Below are positions 24,201 through 36,200 of a stretch of 38,263 bases of DNA, piece after piece. The position numbers and the translations under genes are program-made. The stretch's first letter is position 1; each line of letters starts with the position of its first letter. The stretch comes from Reticulitermes lucifugus (taxonomy: Eukaryota; Arthropoda; Insecta; Blattodea; Rhinotermitidae). Where the stretch lies: contig JAKCWW010002681.1 in assembly GCA_026260175.1 (NCBI GenBank), positions 6,237 to 44,499 of the forward strand, in the 5' to 3' direction. The notes under the pieces are model-generated. The model had not been told where the DNA came from and ran no database searches. It was given only the letters and a program-made list of their open reading frames with translations.

Positions 24201-27200
24201 GATTCCAGTGAACTGAATTATTTCTATATGAGTATACAGTATATATAAATTATGATTCTTTTGTTTCACTGAATGGTCTCTCACCATAAGGTTCTGTGAT
24301 TCCTGTGTGACATGTATGTCCAGCGTGTTGACCTAAATTCTTTCTTGCAGAAGCTCTCTGATTTTAGATCACTTGGATCTGCCATGAATACTTTTGCATG
24401 CCTTTTTCTTCCTCAACCTTTAACAAAGTAAAAAACTTTCATATGTGAGGAGTACCAGGCCCCCACCATTGTTGGGGGCCAATATGAAATTGTTGGTTCC
24501 TCTGGTGGCCATCATCTTCACTGTCATCCTTTTATTAGAGGCAGAATTAAAATCCTGTCTATTGAGTGTTGCTGCAAGAAAAAGTGGTCAAAGTGCAGAA
24601 GTTTCAAGGAATGTACCTTGATTTAACACAATTGCTATAAGTATGAAGTGCATATTATATTTATGTGAGAGTACAGTATTTTGGTTTGTGCCATGTGTTG
24701 AACTGCAGTACTTTGCGTTGATTGCATGCACAAGGTTTGGAGCTGTGACAGCATGGTGTCTTGTGTCAATAAAGAAGCTTGCTACCTGTCTTAAACTTAC
24801 CACTGTAGACCGTCGTATTTGACTACTTGTTTTTGAAATAGCACTTTGTATGAAATTTCAAATCAGATGAATCCAAACATGTTAGAGGAATAATAAGTGG
24901 TGGCTGGTTTAACAACTGGTGTGCATGATGTTGGTTGTTTGTGACTGTTCATTAGAAGGGTAAGCAGTTGCATATGGAACATCACAAGCTGCTAGCATTT
25001 ACTCCAGTGTAATATGTGCAGTCTTGAAACTGGCCGTTGTTAAAGATAAGTGTGAAATCCTAATGCTAAGTTATAGTTTGCATACACAGCTAATATCTTT
25101 TGTTGACTCACTCAGTTACTGTTATTTTCAAGGAAGGCCTTGCATGTTGTAGTTGATGCATTGACTTTACTATGTCATTCATCCTATGAAATGTTCTTTG
25201 ATTTGATACTTCTTTATGTCACTATTTTATTTGCAGCATTTGTCTGTATAAACAAAATTATTTGTCCATGTATAAAGGTAAAGGTTCTTTGTGTGCCATG
25301 AAGGCATATGGGGGACTGGAAATATAGCTCCATTCATTCTTAACCTTATCTTGGCACTGTGTGGAGGTGAGTGGTCAGCTTCATGCCCACATTGCTTTAT
25401 GTCTGGAAAGAGAGCCTTCAATACTCATTGAATAGGAGGCTGGGTCAGTCTTGATACTTGTAATAGAGAATAATCTCTTGCTGCTGCTGGGAATTGAACC
25501 ACAGTTTCTGATTATCCAATCAATAACTTAGTCACTATATTAACTGTGCTATCCTGGTTCATATTTATCCCTGTGTGCAGTGTGGCTGTTTGATGGCAGT
25601 TAACATTAATGTGTTTCTTTCTTCATCAGGTGAGGCACGAGATGAGGAAGATGCAGAATCTGGAAATGGAACTTCACTTCCACAGTCACCGCACAGTGTG
25701 GAGGGGGCAATTGGTGGGCCAAAATCTTTGGATAGTGATTTTGAGGAACCAAAACATTCTGTTTTTGAAAAGAAGTGAGTTTTATTATGATAGATGAATT
25801 ATGCATGGTCATGTACATGGTGTTTGTAGAGTGGCACTGAAACATTTACATTATAATTGAAGTTGTTAGTTGCGAAAAAGAACATGTCAGCATTTTTGCT
25901 GTTGGGTATTGTCTTTTTTGCAGCAATAACTTTGTTTGTGTTGTCTGTCATGTTACAAAATTTAAGTTGTTATTACAACATTTTAGGTTTCTGTTGCATA
26001 TAAAATGTTTATAAAATGCTTATATTATAATCTGATTATGTGCAGATCATATGGTGAGATCTCTTTGTCTCTGTGTGGAGGCCTGGCAGCTGCTGATGAG
26101 AAAATTCCAGCTCCCACTGAGGACAGCTTCCTGCAGGGTCTTGTAACCTACAATGACCTGATTCAGAATCCCAAACTAGTTGAGAACCCTGATCTTGTAG
26201 TGAGGTTTAATGGAAAATACTACAATTGGAGAGCAGCATGCCCTCTGATCATGTCGCTAGTGGTTTACCAGAAACCTCTGCCTCAGGTACCTTTAAATGT
26301 CACCGATTTTTAACATAATTCAGTATTTATTTAAAAAAATTTACTGATTTTTAAGAAGACTGTTTATAATGTGGTAGTGAATAACAGGTGTCAGAAAGTA
26401 TTGTTTACTGAGTACATATTCTCTGTGATTTTGTGTACCTCATAGGTGTTGTTATTCATTGTAAATACAGATTTATTTTTTTGAAGCTAATCATGCTAGA
26501 AATTTAATATGATGATAAAGTCAAGAAGTGCTTTTTTTGTACTTTATGAAATGTGCACTGTATAGACAAGGTTTGAAAGGCAGTATTCACAAGAGTACTA
26601 CATAACATTATAAATGGGGTTTATATAGAATTTGGAATAATTAAATGCAGTTAGTGAAAATCTCCCATATAACACTTGAACAAAATTTGTTGAAGGTTTA
26701 TGGACCACACAGGAGAGCCCACTTTATTATAAATTAGTGTGACAGAAAATTAGACTTTCAAACAACAGTTATTGGTGTGTGTCATATGAAATTTCAATAA
26801 AGTCTGTGATACAGTTTGTGGGACATATGGAAAACCTCATTTATGGCCTTATGTGAAACAGGATTTACTATGAAAATTGCTTTCTTCAGGGATGTGATAC
26901 ATAAACTACACACAGCATAATAGTTGTGCAGCAGTAGATTGTGTCCACAATGAATGAATGAATGAATGAATGAATGAATGAATGTGAAAGTCAGTAAAGT
27001 ATGCTAAATAGCAAAACATGCACTTGGAATATATGTATACTTCAGAAGAGTTTTGTCTGAGAGGTTATGGTTGTCATGTTGCAGCAAGTTGTGGATACCT
27101 ATGTGGCAGAATACATGCCTGCAGGGCAGACAGGTCAGAATAAGGCTGCAAAGCAGCAGCAAACAAGAGGTTACTCATCATGGTTCTCTTGGCGTCGCCC

Positions 27201-30200
27201 CTCTGAACCCAAGAAGATCTCAGCTAACCTCAGCACTAGTGACATATCATCTCCTGAGTCTGAAAAGTTGTCTGATGTCAAGGAGGTAGTTATGTGATTA
27301 AAGATTAAGATGTTTTACTTTCAGAAACAAGGGAAACCAAATCATGAGACTGTAAGATGTGTTTTGTTTCTGTTTTCATATCCTTACTCTATAAAATTAA
27401 GGAAAATTGGTAAAAAACATGTTTCAGCAATTTCTAGAAAAATAAATGTCTTGTGGCTGTAGTGGATATTAGAATAGATGTGTTTGTAGAGTATCATAAC
27501 ATGAGAATATTTAGAAAAAAAATATTTTCATTGCAATTATAGTGGCTGGGACCAAATCATGCATTTAGCCTTTTTCATTGTATGTGTGTAGAAGGAAAAC
27601 AAATGCATGTACTGTGTAAACAAAACCATTGCTAACATGGAACTGACACAGCAAGTTAGGCTTTGCATTAATGCTGGGAAATAATGTGTATAGTTTGGGC
27701 AGTGTATGTGTGCTTACCTTCTACCTCTCTTTCCATGCTGATCCCCTTGTTCTTTACTTGTAACTGATGTCAAACACCTGGTGTTATCCTGGTAATTATG
27801 TTTCCATATTTACCTGCTGTTTATCCAGTTTTGTGTGTTCAAGCTGATACACTGTAGCTGATGGCACTGCTTTGGAGATACTACATTTTATAATGATGGC
27901 AGTGAGGGTGAAGGTCATTTTTGCATTATTAATTCCACATCAGTGATAATTTTCATTATACATGTATTTGAGCATGTAACAATATTGATGTCTTGTAATA
28001 AAGAAAGTAAGGAGAACTTAACAAAGTTACATACAGCAAATATACCAAATGGATACCATTTCTTTATGAAAATGCTACATATAACATATGAGCAGATAAT
28101 TTTTATAACTGGATTATTGAGCCGAAGAGAAGTGGTGCTTGCTTTTGTATATTATAATTTACTGATAATATAAATGTGATAACAGTGATTTTGAATATCA
28201 GAATCCTTGTTATGAAGGTGGGGACACTAAAGAATCAGGATGGGATTACATCTGGGTCAGAAAGTGACAAGAACAACGAAAGTATTGTGAATCAGGATAA
28301 GGAGGTGCCCCTCAACATTTCAGTCCATTCAGATGCATTCAGCAAGGTGGATGGAACAGGAAGCACTGATCAGAGCATTTTCAATGCTACTCCTGTCCTT
28401 TCAGATCAGCAGAAAGAGTGAGTACCTGTTTCCTGTTAAATTAAAGAGTAAAAGAGTGTAGTGGAGTGCATATACTGTATTTTCCAAAGCAATGATTGAT
28501 AGTAATGAACATGTGGGAATTTGACAAGTTGAGGAACTATAAACTCCAGAAGGTGGAATTATTTGCAAATTTAATGTACACCACGTGGGAGTTTGATGTT
28601 AGTTTTAACAGATTACTTCACTTATTACAGCAATATAAATTACACAGTACTGTTTGTTCGTACTGTATGTTCACTTGCATTTTGGTATATGACATGGTAT
28701 ACTTTGCCATGGAGATACTGTGTATCATTGTTTAGGAGGAACTTGCTGCCTCCACTTCACATCCCCACATGTTGATTGTAGTCTGTATTCTGCAACAATC
28801 AAACACTTCATGCATAGTGACACATTAAATTACTGCAGTTTTCTAAGACCGTACAACACATGTAAGTTTGTGGGTTATGCACATCTGAAGTTTAATGATT
28901 TTAAAAACAAGACCTCAGTTTTTGCGTCTGTAACTAACTTCATGAAGCGGAGTCGCTCTTGAGAACCTAACAGGTCCTCAGCTAGTCAAGAAATTCCCCA
29001 CATGTTATGGAACCCAAAGGTTCATCACCACATTCACAAGAGCCCTGTTTTGCAGAGTTTACAAAGCTAAACATGCAGTACATAACACTGCGTCATTCCA
29101 GAAATTACTTTTCATCATACTTTGTTGAATGTTTGTTATGTTGAAAAATGCCTTAAACAGAAATTGTAGAGATATGATACAGGTTGCATTAATACAACAC
29201 CATGGTATATAATGTGAAAATATTAATTATAATTTCACTTTATTCATACATTGGTTGTTACATTTGCAGGATCAAGGAAGGAGGGTACAGTGGATCCAAT
29301 TCATCAGATGAATCAGACAGTGGCCAGACCAAATCCCAGAGTGTCAAGCTGCCTATGCAGAGACGTAGCTACTATGAGAACACTGAACTGTATCGTAAGA
29401 CACTGCGACTCTCATCTGACCAAATCGTAAGTATCCAGTTTTACTAGTAAACAAACATTTTGTATTTAACAAGAGAGGAAAGGTGAACTTCAATTTGGAG
29501 TACACATATTGTCAACATACATTCTTTGCAATTCTGCCTATCTGATTGGCCTTTGTGTTAGTTTTTGCAGATACAAATATGTCATTACAAGGCTCTTTAC
29601 ACTGTCTGTCTTAATTGACATACTTAACACGCTGAAAAAGTTTAAAGTATAGAATCAGTAACTAAATCGATGGAGCAGAGTCATTCTTCAGAAGCTGATG
29701 GATGCTAAGATGGGAGAAATTTCCTGTCTGTTATGGAAGCAAAATGTTTTTTACTGTGTTTACACACGCCTGTCACTAGCCCTTGTTAAGACTCAGTCAT
29801 GGATGATAGTGCTAATGTAAGGGGACCAATTTTGATCGGATGTCTACAGAACTGTTTCAGTATACAACATGAAAACATACTAAAGATCTTCAGTTGCCGG
29901 ATTTGTCTTCATGTTAACAGCCTCATGCTTGTGTTATATTTGCTCTTCAGTGTTTTTGTACTGCCTTTGTTCTTGTCTTGACGTGACTGGTTCTCATTAA
30001 TTGATATGGGTGGTCTGATGTTTACTGTAAAAGCATTACTATTTTAAGATTGCTGAGTTTGATCATTAGGCTCTGAAATAAAAGGAAAATATATCTGTGA
30101 TTGTAATGTCAGCCAATCATCTGAAGAAAGGCATAGGACCAAATACAGTGGAGACCTCTTAAGATGGTTTTGTAAAAGTCAACAGATCAGGCATGCATGC

Positions 30201-33200
30201 ATGCATACATACATACATACATACATACATACATACATACGCACACATGCACACACATATTCATTTCTTAAATCAAACTAAATCGTTGTACAACAGGTGG
30301 ATATCAAGTCAAAAACACAATAGACAACACAATGACTTCCTTTTTTGTCATAATACCACAATGCTTTTCTCTATCTGTCCATCCACCAGACGGTTTGAAC
30401 TCAACATTCAATTTCTATGCAGTGTTTTCTGCCTTTTCTTTTGGAATTGTGCTGCCAGCTGGTAGATGAAGAGTCTGTTTTTGCTGGAGTCATTCAACAA
30501 GTACCAATTCTACCATCTCATGTTTTGCTGTTTTCATCTTCTTCTGGCCTGATTCTTTATTACATGCTATTTGAGTATTCTTTCTTGATTTGATACAACC
30601 ATGCTTAAAGACGAAACAGAAAGTCAGATTTCTTCAGTGATTTTTCTGTGGGAAACATTTGAATAGCATCCATCTTTAATCTTAATTCATCGTGCATTTC
30701 TGTAATCAGCAATAAGTCACCAACAAATGCACGGTTTTGTGCATTTGTTGGTGACTTATTGCAGCATCCATCTTGTTTGTGATATCCAAATTTACTTGAA
30801 TTGAGAGTGGAATACTTCTATGCTAGTTTTGGTTGCAGTAGCCATGCTGATCCTGTGTTTAGTAATTAATTGATCAACAGGATGAAGACTGTACATATGT
30901 ATGAACACAAATTGTGTATAAATATTATGCACAGAATACTTTAAATTCCTTAAATTAAAGCTAAACAGTTACACAGTAACAGTGTGCTCCATTAAACCAA
31001 CACTTCTTCACCTTACAGACTGCCCATGCCTCATGAGGTTGTCTCATATTTTAAGTTTTTGTTAAAATTCATTAACAAGATGCCAGAGTTTTTGGACCTG
31101 AATTCCCTTACTGGTACATAACACTAATTTAAAAATGGTTGACAGATGCTTGCCTCAAACAGTAACAGGCTTCACAAACACTGTCCTTGTATTCACCAAT
31201 GTGATAGAAAACACATGTCACATGTAGCCATATACATCATGTCCTATGAAACATGCATGTTTAGGAATGATAGAGATTAACCTTAGGAACTGAGTGCATC
31301 ATTTTTTTACTGTATGTATAAAACAAATTGAACAAATGGGAACACGGGGATATTGTTTAAGATTTTGATGGGGAAAACGTATTAAAGGTGTGAAGGGTTT
31401 GTTTCATTGCAAATGTATTGTGCCTTTTAGGCAGAAAATTCCTTTCAATAAAAAATGTGTAATGTTAGTCATATGGGACTAAATTCTAACATCTCACATG
31501 GGAAAACATCTTAAGTGGTGTTGTATTAAACAAGTTTCACTGTGTTAAATTTATCTCAGACAGTGAACAGTGTCAATGTAATTATGAAAACTTGTAGTTG
31601 ACACTTGACAGCTTACTGTATAGTTGAAGTGCATCATTTTTAGCAAGAAGAGATTAAAAGACATAATGTGACAAAAAAGAAGACTATAATGATTTTCTTG
31701 TAACAGGCATGCCTGAACCTGAATGAAGGTGCCAATGAAGTGGTGTTCAGTGTAACAACAGCATATCAGGGCACTACAAGGTGCAAGTGCCATATATACA
31801 AGTGGCGCTATGACGATAAAGTTGTCATCTCTGATATTGATGGCACCATCACCAAGTAAGTGGTCCTAGAAACATTCTATCAAGTTATGAATTGACTGAA
31901 TCAAGTTAATAATTGTGACACAACTGGAAAGATGTGCTGTATGTTTCCATATACAGTATGTTATTTACAGTTGTGTCTTGGTGTTTGTTTATGCAGGTAT
32001 AAAGTGCCAGAGATAGTGGTAGAAATGTTACAGTGCATAGAGATAAATGATATTGGCCTTGGATTTCATGAAATGTGTACAATATTTACAAGTTAGGAAA
32101 TGTATGCCTAGCATAACAGAGTTGTTATGCATGTTTGCAACCTTATTGCCTCTAGATTTTCAGTTATGAGTGTTGATGTTTGATGCCAAACAATGTCAGC
32201 TTTTTAAATGTATCTTTCCTTCCTTTTATACAAAAATGACAGAAATTATGTGACCTGTAAATCAAACAGCATGGTAACAGCAGCCCATGTGTTGTATCAG
32301 ATGAGGTTACATGTCAATCCTTGCATTTGCCACATCTTTTAACAGAAAGATTATTGTGAATAAAATTATATATATATATATATAGATATATATATATACA
32401 CGTATGTATATGTATAGGCCTACTCTTATTGATGTTCATCTACAGAGAGTGTTTTGTGTTGCCAGACTGAGTGCTGCAGAGTGGGCAACTTCATCAGTTG
32501 CTATGCAGCAGCGATGTTGTCTGCTCTATGGTGAGCGGTCTGATGACAAAAATGCTGTCTGTATAATATTAAGCCTCTTGCCTCTTCTGGTTGCTGATGT
32601 GCCAGAAAGTTGCTCAGCAACTGTTACTGTTTTCAAAGAAAAGGCAACGTAATAAATTATGAAGAAATATGTATACAAAGTCCCATGAAATTGTATTCAG
32701 TTTATTGGTACAGTGGACAGTACTGTGACTTCCTATGTAGTAAACCAGGGTTTGAATGTTCCTTGGAGCAATTATATTTTAATTTTATTTATTTGCATAT
32801 TTCATTATTACATTGTATGCCATAAAATAAAATAAAGTGAAATCATATTTTAGTAAAAAGGTAAACAATTTTGACACCGACTGTATGACTGTGATTATGT
32901 ATAGAGGCTCTTATGTTTTGAATACTCTTGCTATATACTGTATGATAATTACTTCTGAGCATAGATTATGGTAATGGCTGTCCAGAAAGGCACACTAATT
33001 TGTAATGAATTTCTGAATTAGGTCTGATGTTTTGGGCCACATCTTGCCTATTGTAGGCAAGGACTGGGCCCAGAGTGGAGTAGCGCAGCTCTTCACAAAA
33101 ATCAAGAACAACGGCTACAAACTTCTTTACCTCTCTGCTCGGGCAATTGGTAAGCAAGCTTTCTAGTTTGTTTAAATATTGTTTAATGCACTGTCGATGA

Positions 33201-36200
33201 AATTCCTAACATGATTTTCTGCTTGTGGTAGAACTCAAGAGATTGCATAAAAACACAGTTTTCTTTTATTTCTTTCTTTGGTTCTTTCTTTCTTTCCCTC
33301 CTTCCCTCCTTCCTTACTTCCTTCCTTCCTTCCATAATTCCTTCCTTCCTTCCATCCTTCCTTCCTTCCTTTCCTCTTTTTTTCTTATTCTTCCTTCCTC
33401 TCTTTTGTCATTTTTCTGTTTTACTGACGGACTAAGAGACTAACAGAGAACATCACTTTGCATATTTTAACTCTCTTGCTGCTCAATAATCACAGCACTT
33501 CTGCATCTCTGTCCTGACAGATTTTTGCAGTTTTCCATAAACATGGAAATCAAGAGAAACTGAGTGGAAATTGAATTAATACATACTACGAGGGGTGGTA
33601 CAAAAGTAATGCCTCCTCTTGTTTTCTAAGAAACTGTAATTACAATTGTAATGAAATTTGCATATATCATGGGTACATCTTTTATGAAGTTGAGATTATT
33701 TTTTGAGAAAGTCTCCTTCCTTATCAACACCTTTTTTCCACCTTTGTGTGAGATGCTGTATGCTGGTCATGTAAAACTCTTTGCTGAAGTGTTGGAGCTC
33801 TTCACACACAATGTGTTGTAGCTTGTCGTCGTGCGCAAAATGGCGTCCTCGGAATGCATCCTTCAGGGAGCCAAAAATATAGAAGTTGGAGGGTGCTAAA
33901 TTGGGACTGTAGGGAGGATGAGGGAGAACAGTGCACCCCATTGTTGCAATTGCCTACCTTGTGCATAGGCTGGTGTGCGGTGTGGCATTGTCATGCAGGA
34001 GGATTTCATTGGCCGAACCCTTTGAATTTGTTGTTTTAACTTTTTTAGTGTCTGTACATATTGCTCTGAAAGGACTGTGGCACCTGTCTCCAAGATTTCC
34101 ATTACAAAGATTCCTTCACTGTCCCAGAAGATGCTAGCCATGACTTTACCCGGAGAATTCTGCACCTTGTATTTGTTCTTTTGTGGCGACAACTGACGAT
34201 GACATTCCATTGATTGCCTTTTTGTCAATGGGTTGTAATGATGAACCCAGCTAACAATTATGGCATCCTTACCATACACACTTCTCAGACATCTATGAAT
34301 CTATGTCAGACTGGAGCCGTCTGCAGTAAGAAATTCAATCGCCACTCCTTGACTAGTACTACGTCCACAACATCCACCATTTTGCAGTGCTACTGTGTTG
34401 AACTCACGTGACTGACTGGAGCACCTGTGATTCTGTTGGAGCTGGACAGTGTCGCTTTCTGGTGGGTAAGGGAAGAAACTCTACCCCATGCCACATTTAA
34501 ACGAAAGAAATAGGAGGCATTACTTTTGTACCAACCTTCGTATTATGTTATAAAGAATGATCGACAAGTTTCTTCACAGTGAATGTATTACCACTGCAGA
34601 GAACTTCTCAATCACTCTGTATTATAAAAATGGTTTGTAAATACTTTGTCATTTCACTCGCTGTGATCTATAATGTAGGGTGTCACTACAGCTAGATGCT
34701 GGAGTTTGTAAGTAATTCTACTGATGGCTTACAGAGGCAGCAGGAGTTCATTGTGTTCATGTAGATGGAAGTAAAGACCCAGTGAGTTTGAGAGCATTCA
34801 GAATGTTAAGTTGGGAGATATGTGTGTCTATAGTTGCACTGAGAAAGTTCTTCGATCCCACAAGTATATTTATCCAGCCTGTGAACTCTAGTTTCAGAAA
34901 TCACAGATATGAAATTAATTAATTTTGAACATCAGATTTTTTATTCTTAGTAGTTTTTTGTACATTTTATGTTTAAAATTAATCTCTGAATCATTTTTCT
35001 GAGGGTAAAGCAGCTGGAGAGTAGAGCCAAGATTTTATGCATGAAGCTTTATGTCTGTGCTCCTGTACACAGTACTGACTATTTTTATTTAATTTTTTTT
35101 GTGGTATTTGAGTATTTTCTGCAAAATGCAAGAATTTCCTTCAGTGCACAATGTTTCTAACGTGGTAGCTTTTATCTTGTAATATGTTTTCAGGTCAAGC
35201 ACGTGTTACACGGGACTACCTGAGGTCAATCAAGCAGGGTGATCTGTCCTTGCCTGATGGTCCATTGCTTCTCAACCCTACCAGTCTTATTAGTGCATTC
35301 CATAGGTGAATAAGATAGATCACATGTACTCTTTTTTTATATGTGTGAGGAGGAATCTGTCTTTCTGATTCAGAAATCCTCTTCTTTTGGACTTTGTCCA
35401 TTATGTAGTGTACAGTTGAGGCATGTTTCGGAAGCTGGGTTTGCTTCCATCCTCAGGTGACGGATCAGGTAATGCATCTACTCTGGTGGACTGCTTAGGA
35501 AGTGCTACTCTTAGTTACTGGGCTCTTCAGATGGGCAGGAGAGGTGGGGATCCTACTCTCTTGAGGCCATTAAAATGTCAAGTTTATAGCAATGTACCAG
35601 TGTGTTCTGTAGGAATGCTGCTGTGTTCTTTGCTCTGAGTGAAGTTTTTTATTATGGAGCAACAGCAGTGATAGGCTACATTTCTAAAAGTTGATGTCAA
35701 TCAAGCAGACTGCTTTGACTATTATTACCTGCATGTTCCATGGCTTTCTGTGGGTTTCTGTAAAGTTGTGAAGCAGCCAGCAACACCAAGTCTTCCTTGT
35801 AATGACCCCAGTATGTAGTAAGGCATAAGCACGTGGTAGATGCAACCTTATTGTCTCAGCATGTCAGTTGTGTGTTGTGATTGTGACTTTGACATGAATA
35901 ACATATAATCTAAACCTTTCATGGTGACTGAATTCAATAAAATTTTCTAGGGCTAGTGGCCTTGTCAGGTGATTGACTGTTGAGTAAATCAATGTTTCAA
36001 ATACCATCCCAGTTGTTGTCATCAGGGAACTGAATCTGATTAAGTGATCTAATGACAAGAACAGAGATGGTTCTCAAGACATTGACTTACTCGCCATTCA
36101 ACCACTTGCTGTGGCTTCTAGCCCAAGAAAGTTTTACATGAGTAATGTTTCCCATGGTCATTCCTATTGTCCCTTGGCAGATATTAGTTCTTTATTTTGC

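Noticed and set aside
32440..32650. Host exon in intron 10
   Set aside because: Open but unrecognisable, and inserting it would disrupt the [16 protein letters not shown] junction conserved in all lipins.
33225..33443. Pro/Leu/Phe-rich open frame
   Set aside because: Product of the CTTT/CCTT tract.
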